64,000 bases of DNA from Halobaculum sp. CBA1158 (GCF_021431925.1 NZ_CP090371.1:1178001-1242000); one strand, 5' to 3'; counted from the first letter of the stretch, positions 42,736-52,413 are shown. A program made the numbers and translations. The notes: generated by a model from the letters alone, not told the origin.

Positions 42736-43101
42736 CTCTGGAGTCCTAAATACGTGAAGCGGAACGAAATTGCTCCGGACTTGCAGCCACGGCCAACCCT
42801 GGTCGGCCGGGCTGCGCCCCCACTTCTTCTGTTCCTTCGTATCCAAAGTCTATCACGCTCCCGTACTCGGAGGTACATGTCATAGATCGACCTTCGGAAC
42901 TCCATAACGTACTTCACGCTCCAGGTATCTCAGCAGGATTCTCATGGGGTCACGCTCTCTATACAAACAAAGTGGAATCACCGGTGGTAGGAACGTACTC
43001 CAGATTTATGTCATCTGATGGGGACAAGGATAAATCCAACACGCAGGGAGGCTGACGTTGGATATAAAGATAGAAATCTATTGGGCGAGTATTAGACCAT
43101 A
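42736..43101. other. Intergenic region with a promoter for the GT4 gene
   Basis: No gene recognised. GC content falls along this stretch. A TATA-like GATATAAAGA at 43,061-43,070 lies about 36 nt before the ATG at 43,102 and is the likely promoter of the glycosyltransferase gene. Confidence 0.4.
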
Positions 43102-44274
43102 ATGTCTCAAAGAGTATGTATATCGACACTAGATGTGAGAAACACAGCAGGTACTTCTACAGTTACAGAATTTGCGTATGAAATGTTGACCCATAGCGGA
43201 TACGACCCGTATATTATTTTCAATGCTATCCCCTGGGATGAATGTGTTACGATGTTAAATTTTTACAAACGGAAACCCTGGCCGACATCAGAAACGGGAG
43301 TTTTTTGCGGGATGGAAGGGGTGAAAGTTGAACGATTTCTACCGGAATTTGCTATTTTCAACTACATCTTGAACTTTCGGAACTGGTTACGAGGTCTTGA
43401 GCAGGCTTCAAAACATCTCGTGGTTGGGGGGACGTGTATCCAAGGACTCCCACTTGCTATCAAAAATATCCCTTTTGCGTGTTGGATTGGTACCACGTTT
43501 AGAGACCAGCACAAATTACAGATTGATGAATTCTCGTTCCACCGCAAGTACAGAAATAAATTAGCATTTCCAATCCAACAACGGTACGAACATTTTGTAC
43601 TCGAGTCCGCAGATGTGATTCTGGTACAAAGTAACCACACGAAGCAACAGGTGACCAAAACCATCGGGGTCCCCGAGTCTAGAGTGGAAGTCCTGCCATT
43701 CCCGATCGACACTGACGAATACGTTCCAGGAGGCCCTAATAATAAAAATGAAATACTGTTTGTGGGACGGATCAATGCACAGCGAAAAAATACCGCTCTT
43801 CTTCTCAAGGCTTTTGCACATGTTCTGGAAGAAGTCCCCGAAGCTGAACTCACATTAGTCGGGGATGAACCCAATCAAGAGTTATTGGCACTTATAAATG
43901 ACTTAGAAATTAAATCATCAATAAATGTTGAGGGACGGGTTCCCGATGTTGTACCCTACTATCAACGAGCAGCTGTGTTTGCGCTCCCCTCAAATCAGGA
44001 AGGTCTAGGCATTGTGGGCCTAGAGGCACAGAGTTGTGGTACACCGGTCGTTTCAACGAGGTGTGGTGGCCCATCCGATTATATTATTGATGGCGAAAAC
44101 GGGTTTATGGTGCCAATCGGGGATGAAGACGCATTTGCAGAAGCGCTTAAACGGCTGTTAACTAATAGACAGATACGAAATACGTTTGGAGAAAGATCTC
44201 GAGATATGGTGGTTAAAAACTATGCAATGACTGAAATTAAGTCCAAACTTCATAGCTATATTGCCCAGTTGTAA
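43102..44274 (+). CDS. Glycosyltransferase family 4 (GT-B fold)
   Basis: A 390-residue cytoplasmic glycosyltransferase. The N-terminal acceptor domain is divergent; a linker with QSNHTKQQVTKTIGVPESRV is followed by the C-terminal Rossmann domain: EILFVGRINAQRKNTALLLK, AELTLVGDEPNQELLALI, and the donor-binding EGLGIVGLEAQSCGTPVVST, matching the E-x7-E motif of GT4 enzymes. It probably adds a hexose to a lipid-linked oligosaccharide. AT-rich like its glycan neighbours, flanked by IS110 and IS630 remnants. Confidence 0.88.
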   Translation: MSQRVCISTLDVRNTAGTSTVTEFAYEMLTHSGYDPYIIFNAIPWDECVTMLNFYKRKPWPTSETGVFCGMEGVKVERFLPEFAIFNYILNFRNWLRGLEQASKHLVVGGTCIQGLPLAIKNIPFACWIGTTFRDQHKLQIDEFSFHRKYRNKLAFPIQQRYEHFVLESADVILVQSNHTKQQVTKTIGVPESRVEVLPFPIDTDEYVPGGPNNKNEILFVGRINAQRKNTALLLKAFAHVLEEVPEAELTLVGDEPNQELLALINDLEIKSSINVEGRVPDVVPYYQRAAVFALPSNQEGLGIVGLEAQSCGTPVVSTRCGGPSDYIIDGENGFMVPIGDEDAFAEALKRLLTNRQIRNTFGERSRDMVVKNYAMTEIKSKLHSYIAQL

Positions 44275-44319
44275 TCGTCTACCCCTGCTTATACCAAAAT
44301 AGTCGCCAAGTATTCCACA

Positions 44320-44448
44320 TTATTCAATACTATTTATATTTAAAGTCGTACTAGGTGAAATATTTGGCGGTTCGGTGTCATCGAGCGCAGTAAGTGCAGC
44401 CTCACGAAGTTCATCTAATGTGTCGAAGAGGCGATTGCCAAGAACCTG
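44320..44448 (-). pseudogene. C-terminal tail of a third IS630-family transposase
   Basis: Minus strand reads QVLGNRLFDTLDELREAALT then ALDDTEPPNISPSTTLNI before a stop at 44,320. It parallels SLGNRYFGTLDEIRSAIGTH of the neighbouring IS630 remnant but is a different element, since the remainder differs. Only the last ~42 codons survive. Confidence 0.55.
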
Positions 44449-44472
44449 ACTGAGGCGTCATCAACACTCTTT

Positions 44473-44501
44473 CGCGGGGTTCAGCTCCGGTGAACCCCGC
44501 G
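44473..44501. repeat. Perfect inverted repeat at an IS630 end
   Basis: CGCGGGGTTCA (44,473-44,483) and TGAACCCCGCG (44,491-44,501) are exact complements with a 7-nt spacer. It lies over the last codons of the IS630 transposase remnant, between it and the tail fragment of another IS630. It could be a terminator or a recombination product of two IS ends. Confidence 0.6.
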
Positions 44502-45533
44502 GAAGGTATACTCACGGACAGAGGTATTGATAAATTCCCGGTAGACTGATTGTTTCGAGTGCGTCCCAATGGCTGATCTGATCTCATCAAGCGTCCCGAA
44601 GTAGCGGTTTCCAAGTGATTTCTTGAGCTGTTGCCAGTACTCTTCGATTGGGTTCAACTCGAGCGATCCGGTCTGGAAATACACCAGCTCGATGGGTTCG
44701 TCGGCTGCGAAGTTCTTCACCGCCGTGGCGGTGAAGTACGTCGCTTGATCCAATAGCACGACCAACTTCTCACCGAACTTCGCTTGGAGTTGCTCCAGAA
44801 AGCGGATCGTCACCATACCGGTGAACCATCCTCCACACTCCAGCACGGTCGTCTCGCCATTGTCGGTGACAGCACCCAGCAGATTCACGCCATCCCCATA
44901 GGCCGACACGCCAACTGTCGGCCTCTGACCGACGGGAAACCACGCCCTGTAGAGGTCTGAACCAACCGCCTTCCGGGTTTGATCAATGGTGACATCGGTT
45001 GCATCCTCGTCACGTCGGGCTACTTTTTTCGAACCGTCTCTTCGAATTCTTCATGTTCCTCTTCATCGGCGGAGGCTGGTTCTGGCCGGGGTCTCTTCGG
45101 CGAGGCCCCGGCCTCGTGCATGAGCCGACGGACTTGACGCTGGGAGTACGAGACATCGAATGCTTCGATGAGGTACTGTTGTGCGAGAGCGGAACTCCAT
45201 GCTGGGGCGTCATAGCTGACTTCTACGGGAGGATCGTGAAGGACAGCGACGAATAGGTCGAACTGATCGTCTATGAGTTCAGGCGAACTTCCAGGGTGAG
45301 GATCATCGTAGAGCGCGGCCTCCAAGCCGCGCTCTCCGAACCGATCCAGCTAGTTGTAGACCATCTGGTGATGCCATCCGTACTTGTCTTCGATCTCGAC
45401 TAGTGAGAGCTCTTCAAGGGACTTGCGTGAGGCGGTAAGACGTTTGTTCGCCTTTGATCAGTCTCGTCCGCGAGTTGCTCGCGGACTCGACGTTTCGTGA
45501 GATTGGGGATCTTGCTCCCTTCCTCGGTCATGT
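44481..45533 (-). pseudogene. Degenerate IS630-family transposase, copy 1
   Basis: Pieces in order on the minus strand: MTEEGSKIPNLTKRRVREQL, a helix-turn-helix zone with a nonsense codon (HHQMVYN-stop-LDRFGER), LEAALYDDPHPGSSPELIDD, FDVSYSQRQVRRLMHEAGAS, then DATDVTIDQTRKAVGSDLYR in a shifted frame, VSAYGDGVNLLGAVTDNGE, KLVVLLDQATYFTATAVKNF and LNPIEEYWQQLKKSLGNRYF, the last with the DDE-type Asp and Glu. At least three lesions disrupt it. Confidence 0.82.
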
Positions 45534-45559
45534 CCTCGCTTGAGCCGAATATTATCAAA

Positions 45560-46428
45560 ATCCCTGTCCGTTATATAGCACACTTCGATCGGTGTGTCTT
45601 CGACGAATTCCTGTACTGCGTTGGCCGTGAAATACGAGACGTTGTCCAAGACGACACAGATTTTCTCGCCGAATTCAGTCTGGAGAGCGTCTAACAAGCG
45701 AATCGTCGCGTCACTATTGAAGTTCTCGGCACAGAGCAGAAAGAACGTCTCGCCGCTGTCGCTGATTGCACCGAGCAGCTTGATGCTATCTCACGCGCCC
45801 GACACCGGTAGTGACGGGCGCTCCCCTTCTAGAAACCCTGCATAGATCAGCGTCGAGAGAAACCTGACGCGTCTGATCGATGGTCAGGACCGTGTATTCG
45901 TCGTCCAGGCCGTCGAGCTTTTTTGAAGCATTCTTGCCAAGCTTCCTGTGCGCGTTCGTCGGATTTGTAGTACTCCGGCCGGGCTGTCTTCCAGGACAGC
46001 CCGGCCTCGGACATCAATCGCCGGACGTGCCGTTCACAGTACTCAACGTTGAACTCCTCGGAGAGGTAGTGACGTGCTAAGGGAACAGACAACCCGGGCG
46101 CGTCATATTTGACTTCTCCCGGTGGCTCGTGGAGAGCTTCAGCGAGCTGCTCGTGCTCTTCGTCGGAGAGTTCGGCTGGTCTACCCTCTCGTGGTTTGTC
46201 GTAGACGACCTTCTCGAACAGGCTCGTCGGCGGGCCGTTCGAGTCGGTTGAACCATTTAGAGGCCCAACTGCTAGAAATCCGTAGAGTTCGGCAGCTTCC
46301 GATTGCGTGAGGTCGTCCATCTTCTTGTAAGTGATCGCAGCCATGAGCCGCTTTTTCGCGTCGGCATCATTGACCTCTGCCAAGATCTGGCGGAGGTCTT
46401 CGACAGAGACGTCCTCCAACCTCGCCAT
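45560..46428 (-). pseudogene. Degenerate IS630-family transposase, copy 2 (3' truncated)
   Basis: A second IS630 of a different subtype. MARLEDVSVEDLRQILAEVN and TYKKMDDLTQSEAAELYGFL open it, then AELSDEEHEQLAEALHEPPG and RHVRRLMSEAGLSWKTARPE, then a frameshift (EYTVLTIDQTR in the next frame), and MLDALQTEFGEKICVVLDN, ANAVQEFVEDTPIEVCYIT. Its final ~60 codons with the last catalytic Glu are missing where copy 1 begins (45,533), so copy 1 or a deletion removed them. Confidence 0.8.
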
Positions 46429-46495
46429 ACCTATCCTCGTGGCCGGAATTCCATGAAGTTTTAGCCCCCAGTATTAGTGATATTGGGGGATTTTC

Positions 46496-47353
46496 TTAAC
46501 CATCCGATTCCCAATATAAACAGACATCATTCCTGGAATGGATGATATCCTTCTTTGAGATAGGCTGCCCAGAAAGAGATTCGATTTGTCCTTCTTTATC
46601 AAGCCTCTCAAAAACCTTCTTTGTCTGAACAGGAGTTAGGAAAGAGGTAGGATGGATCTCAATTACCATCTTTCCTATTGTGTTCAAAATGGCATTATTC
46701 CCGACAATCAATTCAAATTCGCCACCTTGGATGTCAACTTTAGCGAAGTCAATAGATGACAGGCCTGCTGATTCAAACTCTTCATCTGCATCAAGGATGT
46801 TAACCTCTACAATGGAATGATTTTTTTTAGTGTTGGTATGGAGCGACGACGATCCGGTATTTGCCTCATCAACTTCTAGATTTCCAACACCGTGGGTATC
46901 AGACAACGCTCCCTCAATTACAGAAACATTCTGGAACTCATTTCTCTTGATAGTATCTCGAATATATTGTGCATTCCTTGGGTGTGGTTCATATGCTGAT
47001 ATTGTTCCGGTTTCTCCAGCGGCGGCTCGCATTGATAAAGTATGATGACCAATATGAGCACCAATATCAACGACTGTTTCTCCGGTATTCACCTTCTTGT
47101 GAATTAGATCTGCGATTGTTCCCTCATAGGCGCCAGATTTTAATAATCGCTCGCTTACATGGTCGCCTGAGGCGATTTTCAATTGATGTCCTTCGTAGTT
47201 GATCCAAGTAAATTCGCCATCAATAGTTGGAGAGATCAAATCTGATAAATAGTCATTTACGAAGTTGGCACCTGGAATTTTCGAACAGCCGGCTTTTCCA
47301 GCAAAATTTGATAGGGCATGAAATGCGAGACTGGCTTTTCTTTTCATGTTCAT
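46496..47353 (-). CDS. FkbM family methyltransferase, second copy
   Basis: A 285-residue SAM-dependent methyltransferase. Motif I is ETVVDIGAHIGHHTLSMRAA, motif II TISAYEPHPRNAQYIRDTIK, and the FkbM signature is FAKVDIQGGEFELIVGNNAI (KVDIQGxE in place of KIDVEGxE). Related to the gene at 41,606 but longer and AT-rich. It follows the flippase gene on the same strand with a 35-nt gap, so it is probably the last gene of that operon. Confidence 0.83.
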   Translation of the reverse strand: MNMKRKASLAFHALSNFAGKAGCSKIPGANFVNDYLSDLISPTIDGEFTWINYEGHQLKIASGDHVSERLLKSGAYEGTIADLIHKKVNTGETVVDIGAHIGHHTLSMRAAAGETGTISAYEPHPRNAQYIRDTIKRNEFQNVSVIEGALSDTHGVGNLEVDEANTGSSSLHTNTKKNHSIVEVNILDADEEFESAGLSSIDFAKVDIQGGEFELIVGNNAILNTIGKMVIEIHPTSFLTPVQTKKVFERLDKEGQIESLSGQPISKKDIIHSRNDVCLYWESDG

Positions 47354-47388
47354 AGATCCCTCTCCTTGGTCAATAAAAATAACTCCAC

Positions 47389-48852
47389 CTATTCAACGAT
47401 AAGCTTACGCAGATCCCTCCAGGAGATAGTATTCGTAATTAGAAGTCCGCCCGCATAGAGTAAACAAAATAACACCACGAAACCACCATAAATCGGTAAC
47501 GTGGTCACGTTATCACTAATGAGACTAAGAAAGAGTGCAACTACTCCAGCGATTACTATAACGCGACCGATATTTTGAACAGGAAGAGACAGATTCAATT
47601 CAGTTTTTACACGACGAAAGTGAAAAATATCGGATATTATCGATGCAGTGCCTGAACCAACAGCTGCACCGAGCAACCCGATCCGGGGGATCAATAGTAG
47701 GTTAAGAGCTATATTGACTAGAAATGCAACTAGAAATGTTGTTAAAATATACCGAGAGTAACCCATAGTTTTGAGTGTATTCGTAGCAGGACCAAGAACT
47801 GCACTAACAAAATAGGTAGCAACTATTGTCACTAACACCCATCGGCCTGCCCTAAACTCAGCCCCAAAGAGTAATGTCAGCGACTGCTCGGGAAATGTAA
47901 TTAGATAGGCGGTAGGTGCTACCGCAAGGATACTAAGCCAACGGGAGGCTTTTCTGTACCGATTACTAATAACATCGTGTTTATTCTGGGCCAACAGAGA
48001 TCCGAAGTTAGGGTAAAGGGTATTTGCGACAGCTCCAATGAATAGAGAAATAGAGGTGCCAAGTAAATATGCTGATTGATAGATGCCGACATCTACGCTC
48101 GTCAAGAAAAATCCGACGAATATCGTATCCGTCCAGTTTAAAAAAAAACCAATAAAACCAGATAAAAATAATGGTGACGAAAATGTTAATAATTCTCTGG
48201 TGTTTGTACTAATCTCTTTTATTGATTCCCCCTTAAGTAATAGTGTTGTGAGGCTGAGACCGAGAATAGCAGTAAGCCACAGCACTACTACATACCAAGT
48301 GACAACCAGTTGAATTCCACCACCTGCAACGATAATAATGGCCGCTGTTGTGAGTTGACCGATCTTGGGCACGAGGCGGCGAATAGTTGTTTGGAGGGCA
48401 GCCTGCTCGTAACTGAGACAGATAGCACCTGTTAATGCGATAATCGATTTCGCTGGCATACCCAGCACAAAGACTCTCAAGAGTGGTGTCAGAGCCTTCG
48501 TATCAAAGAGTGTGGTCGCTAATAGTGGAGCCAGCGTCCAGATAACGGCTATCAAGACTATATTTGTAATGACGACTATCCCCACACTGACAAGCACGAC
48601 CCCAGCAATCTTGTCCGGTTGATCATTTGACCTGAAGCGACTGACGTAGGTGACAATCCCATCTGGGAGCCCGAGTAAAGTAATCGAGGTTCCAACGCTC
48701 ACGGTCATTAGCGCAAGAGAAAACAGGCCAAACACCGATGGACCGAGTTTATTGGCGATCAGGACTCGGAAGAGGAACGCACTTGCGTCGGCGATAGCGG
48801 CACCGATGAAAAGATACGACGCATTCTTAAGTATGCGTTTGAGATCGCTCAT
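47389..48852 (-). CDS. Oligosaccharide flippase family protein (Wzx/RfbX-type)
   Basis: A 487-residue protein with about 14 membrane helices of the MATE/MOP superfamily. The start ILKNASYLFIGAAIADASAF, then LIANKLGPSVFGLFSLALMT is the polysaccharide-transporter signature (R-x-L-G-xx-xFGxxxL). It should flip the lipid-linked glycan across the membrane, like AglR in Haloferax. It sits between the GT2 gene and the FkbM gene, all on the minus strand. Confidence 0.88.
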   Translation of the reverse strand: MSDLKRILKNASYLFIGAAIADASAFLFRVLIANKLGPSVFGLFSLALMTVSVGTSITLLGLPDGIVTYVSRFRSNDQPDKIAGVVLVSVGIVVITNIVLIAVIWTLAPLLATTLFDTKALTPLLRVFVLGMPAKSIIALTGAICLSYEQAALQTTIRRLVPKIGQLTTAAIIIVAGGGIQLVVTWYVVVLWLTAILGLSLTTLLLKGESIKEISTNTRELLTFSSPLFLSGFIGFFLNWTDTIFVGFFLTSVDVGIYQSAYLLGTSISLFIGAVANTLYPNFGSLLAQNKHDVISNRYRKASRWLSILAVAPTAYLITFPEQSLTLLFGAEFRAGRWVLVTIVATYFVSAVLGPATNTLKTMGYSRYILTTFLVAFLVNIALNLLLIPRIGLLGAAVGSGTASIISDIFHFRRVKTELNLSLPVQNIGRVIVIAGVVALFLSLISDNVTTLPIYGGFVVLFCLLYAGGLLITNTISWRDLRKLIVE

Positions 48853-48880
48853 TGATATAGTGAATTCCAGACCATATGTG

Positions 48881-49684
48881 TCACTTAATTCGGTAATATA
48901 ATAACAAGGCTCGTTTGATCACGGCGGTTACGCCGGTGAGCAACAAAAATCCAGGCATAAACTCTGGTCTCTTTCTGAGTTCACTCAGCAAAACACCGAG
49001 GATATCAACTTCCTTTTCACGATTGAATTTTTCCTTGTGCACTCTAGACCGTTCCTCAAAGTTCTTAAGTGATCGAATATATCGCAGTCGTTTCCGTAGG
49101 ATATCAAGTAATCCCATTCCATCAAGATGATGAGTGATAGTCTCGGACGTGTGTCCAATCGATGCCCCTGTTTGTTTCACTAACTCGTGGAATTCTCTAT
49201 CCTCTCTATTAAGAAGCTCGGGATTATGGCCATCAACCTCGAAATAAAGTTCTCGGGATAGGAATCGGAGATTCCCAACGCAGTTATACCGGGAGATGTG
49301 TTTGTCGACATCCGTACAACGAGCCCAGTAGGTCTTTCCTGTATTTACCTCTGGAACAATGAGTGCATCGTACTGCTGGGCTGCCGTAACGCATTCCTCA
49401 ATTACTCCCTCTGATAGTTCCATATCAGAATCAACGTGGAACAGCCACGTTCCGTTTGACTGTTTAGCTCCTCGGCGCCGTGCAGCTGCCCTTCCCAAGT
49501 CGGTTTCAAGTACGGTTACCTCATATCTATTGCAGATGTTGACTGTACGATCCGTACTGCCGCCATCAACTACGATTATTTCGATATTATCGTACGTTTG
49601 TTTATAAATAGATTCGAGACAGACGGCTATCATACTCTGATTATTATATGTCGGAATAACAACTGAAACGAGCGGTCGTACCAT
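48881..49684 (-). CDS. Glycosyltransferase family 2
   Basis: A 267-residue GT-A glycosyltransferase. It starts MVRPLVSVVIPTYNNQSMIA, has IEIIVVDGGSTDRTVNICNR, and the metal-binding DxD in WLFHVDSDMELSEGVIEECV. A C-terminal hydrophobic helix (MPGFLLLTGVTAVIKRALLL) may attach it to the membrane. The ATG at 49,682-49,684 is used, 4 nt after the sulfatase-like gene; a longer in-frame form would overlap that gene. Likely acts early in the lipid-linked glycan. Confidence 0.87.
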   Translation of the reverse strand: MVRPLVSVVIPTYNNQSMIAVCLESIYKQTYDNIEIIVVDGGSTDRTVNICNRYEVTVLETDLGRAAARRRGAKQSNGTWLFHVDSDMELSEGVIEECVTAAQQYDALIVPEVNTGKTYWARCTDVDKHISRYNCVGNLRFLSRELYFEVDGHNPELLNREDREFHELVKQTGASIGHTSETITHHLDGMGLLDILRKRLRYIRSLKNFEERSRVHKEKFNREKEVDILGVLLSELRKRPEFMPGFLLLTGVTAVIKRALLLYYRIK

Positions 49685-49688
49685 AGTA

Positions 49689-50957
49689 TCACTCAAGATA
49701 GCCCAGTTCACGGAGTCGTTGTTCTGGAACATCTACCTCGGTAGTAGACTCATGTATTTTCATTGATGATATCTGCCCCAGATATTCTTGTGCTTCGTTC
49801 ATCGGAAACTGTGGCGTACCCACAGTTTGGGTCCCGTCGAGAAATCCGGAAAGAACATCCAGCGCATGGTTGCGGCGGAAGGCTGATTTTGGTCCGGTTA
49901 ACAAGGAATAAATAGCGGCACTCACCCGCGTTGGCAGATTTGATTTGGGAAAAATAAAACCTCCTGTTGGACCAAACACCGCGTCGTAGGATAGTGACAG
50001 TGTCGGAAAAATAGTACTCTGTTCAAATGCGTGTTTCCGATAGAAACTAGCACCCAATGAAGCAGGTCTCTCTATGGTTAACGCACACCCTGGCAGTTCT
50101 TCGGGTATATTCAAGTTGACATCAGCCGCATCTACAATTGTTGGTAATATATCAATTTGTCTAACGATTTCATCGGCTACTGATCGACTTGGTAACGACG
50201 GGTGGATGAAGACACAAGGGGTTTCGACAAGTCGTCGGTGAATTGGTCCATTATGGCCGACTGTTCCCATCTCGCCGAGAAGTTCACCGTGGTCACTAGT
50301 GTATATGATTAGGGTTTCCTCGGCCAATCCACGGTCTCTCAGGGTGGCTACTTGCGATAAAAAATGGTCGGCATCCTTCCGAACCGCGGTCGCATACTCA
50401 CTAGCAAGGACATCTCGGGTGGCGTTCTTCCGGTCACGAAAATATTCTGAGGCATCCCCTTTGAACTCTCCGTAGGGCGCATGCCCACCCGGCCCACGTT
50501 CCAACACAATAAACGGTGAGGTGATTGTCTCGAGCAGATCCGACGGCGAATCATCAGTATTGAGTGTCGTCGCTAGGATGCTGTCTGTTGCGGGATTCGT
50601 ATTGAAAGGTGGGTGGTTAATAGTGTTACAAAACGCAGTATCATGAGATGTGGCCGAAAATAGATGTGGGAGTTCGATACTAATCTGGTCGGTGAAATCT
50701 GCAACCTTGTGTTGGGGATACAAAACTCCCGAGATGATTGTGGAAAATGCCGTAGGTGAATGGATGCTTCCAGCGATACATTTAGTGCTGACACCCATAT
50801 TTGCGATTCGGTCTGGGAGATAATCGTACCGAACGCCGTCACCGACATAGAGGAAAACGTTTCGTATTGAAGAGGTATCCAGCTTCTCTAACAGCATATT
50901 AGCCCCATCCGTTGATGCCCGATTAATAGTTTCGATAATACGAGTTGATAGGTACAA
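49689..50957 (-). CDS. Sulfatase/phosphoglycerol-transferase-like hydrolase (alkaline phosphatase superfamily)
   Basis: A 422-residue metalloenzyme. Metal ligands: FLYVGDGVRYDYLPDRI near the N-terminus (Asp), SIHSPTAFSTIISGVLYPQH at the nucleophile position, YTSDHGELLGEMGTVGHNGP (Asp-His and His). The nucleophile site reads HSPTAFST, with Ser/Thr and no Cys-x-Pro-x-Arg, so a formylglycine sulfatase is unlikely; a phosphodiesterase or phospho-sugar transferase acting on the glycan is more plausible. No signal peptide. Heads the minus-strand group GT2-flippase-FkbM. Confidence 0.8.
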   Translation of the reverse strand: MYLSTRIIETINRASTDGANMLLEKLDTSSIRNVFLYVGDGVRYDYLPDRIANMGVSTKCIAGSIHSPTAFSTIISGVLYPQHKVADFTDQISIELPHLFSATSHDTAFCNTINHPPFNTNPATDSILATTLNTDDSPSDLLETITSPFIVLERGPGGHAPYGEFKGDASEYFRDRKNATRDVLASEYATAVRKDADHFLSQVATLRDRGLAEETLIIYTSDHGELLGEMGTVGHNGPIHRRLVETPCVFIHPSLPSRSVADEIVRQIDILPTIVDAADVNLNIPEELPGCALTIERPASLGASFYRKHAFEQSTIFPTLSLSYDAVFGPTGGFIFPKSNLPTRVSAAIYSLLTGPKSAFRRNHALDVLSGFLDGTQTVGTPQFPMNEAQEYLGQISSMKIHESTTEVDVPEQRLRELGYLE

Positions 50958-51069
50958 CCCTCGATGTCTAAGATGACGTACTGTTGTAGAGCTAATGACT
51001 AGTACTCCCCAACTGGGCTGGGAACTATCATTTTGATAATATAAACAGGGGGTAAGAGGGCCCGCATTA

Positions 51070-52227
51070 TTAATAAATTTCCCGATACAATTTCATATAT
51101 TGGTCAATAATAGATTCCCACTGGTAGTCAGCCATCGCTTTTTTTCGTGCTTTTTTCCCCATTTTTGATGTGGTTTCTCTCTCACTAACGAATTGCCGAA
51201 GTAAGTCTGCCAACTGTGTATAATTCTCGAAAAATTCGCCTGTTTCACCTTCCTCAACAAGGTCAAGAGCAACTCCTGTTTTTGTTGAGAAAATGGGTAA
51301 CTCAGCAAATGCTGCTTCCAACGTAGCTTGACCAAAGTTCTCATAGTGAGTCGGATTCACGAAGATATCTGCCTTTCTAAATTCTCTTATCAAATCATCG
51401 CCGTATTTTGGTCCAGTAAATGTGACGATATCAGAGATCCCTAACTTCTCCACCTTTTCCTGTAATTCCGAAAGATAATCACCACGTGAAGCACCAGATA
51501 AAGTACTATCACCACCGACGATACGAACTTCAAGTTGTATATTTGAATATTCGTTTGCAGCTTCAAGTAGCAATTCAATATTTCTACGAGGGGCAAGTCG
51601 TCCTACAAATAAGGCCGTGAAATCACTTCTGGTAGTTTTTTCGAATTTCGCGTATTTCTCAGGATCTTTCCCAACAGGGATTGTGAATATTTTGCCTTTT
51701 TTTATACCAAATTCTGTCACTTCATTATATTCCTGATTAGACGAAACAACTACGGCATCCGCGTTTTTAAGGGTATGTTTGAAAACCCCATCATATAATC
51801 TATATTGGACATCTCTTTCAACCGTTGGGTCACGAAACATGCTTCCCAGCGAGCCATGCATATGAATGACGAGCGGCTTATTGAAGAGCAACTTAGCGAT
51901 GGGATAGGCTAAGTCTTTTAGGAAATTGTGGTAGGTATGTGCATGTATAATATCATACTCTTTCTGGAAGAGATCGGTGACTACTCCTGGAGCTATCCAA
52001 TACTGATCTACCGAAAAGACTGTTTTCCGGCGCGTAATATTAAAAGGAAAATCAGAATCCTCACTAATTCCGGGAGGATACCCCGGTGCTTCATCAGGTA
52101 CTCGATCACTACAGAGGATTGGAGAGTTCCAGCCCCGATTAACTAATCCTTCAGATATCCGATATGCTTGATACGCCGGCCCAGTTACGTGTGGATAGAA
52201 TGAAGGGATTAACCTAAGGACATCCAT
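51070..52227 (-). CDS. Glycosyltransferase family 4
   Basis: A 385-residue GT-B glycosyltransferase. The N-terminus VLRLIPSFYPHVTGPAYQAY and IIHAHTYHNFLKDLAYPIAK (acceptor side) precede FTALFVGRLAPRRNIELLLE and ENFGQATLEAAFAELPIFST, the E-x7-E donor site. The ATG at 52,225-52,227 is preferred to the TTG before it. AT-rich. It is the first gene of the minus-strand glycan block ending at 46,496, though an ~110-nt gap separates it from the sulfatase-like gene. Confidence 0.87.
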   Translation of the reverse strand: MDVLRLIPSFYPHVTGPAYQAYRISEGLVNRGWNSPILCSDRVPDEAPGYPPGISEDSDFPFNITRRKTVFSVDQYWIAPGVVTDLFQKEYDIIHAHTYHNFLKDLAYPIAKLLFNKPLVIHMHGSLGSMFRDPTVERDVQYRLYDGVFKHTLKNADAVVVSSNQEYNEVTEFGIKKGKIFTIPVGKDPEKYAKFEKTTRSDFTALFVGRLAPRRNIELLLEAANEYSNIQLEVRIVGGDSTLSGASRGDYLSELQEKVEKLGISDIVTFTGPKYGDDLIREFRKADIFVNPTHYENFGQATLEAAFAELPIFSTKTGVALDLVEEGETGEFFENYTQLADLLRQFVSERETTSKMGKKARKKAMADYQWESIIDQYMKLYREIY

Positions 52228-52286
52228 CAACCTGAGTTTAAATACGATAACGTATATTCGTTTTGCGTCAGTAGTTCAGAGGTCTT

Positions 52287-52413
52287 CGTAAAGAAGGCCT
52301 ATTGAGAACGACGTATTCGCCCGTCTCGACGAATTGAACATCGAAGCCAAGTGTTTGCAGGGCGACATAGAAACAGACGTAGAAGAGCGTATTGGAGACC
52401 TATGGTATCTGTA
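52287..52413 (+). pseudogene. Unidentified C-terminal gene fragment
   Basis: Forward frame ending in LDELNIEAKCLQGDIETDVE, ERIGDLWYL, stop. The C-x-Q-x-D-[IV]-x-T-x-V-x-x-R ending looks like a conserved haloarchaeal protein tail, but I cannot name the family. No start codon is near. Confidence 0.3.
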
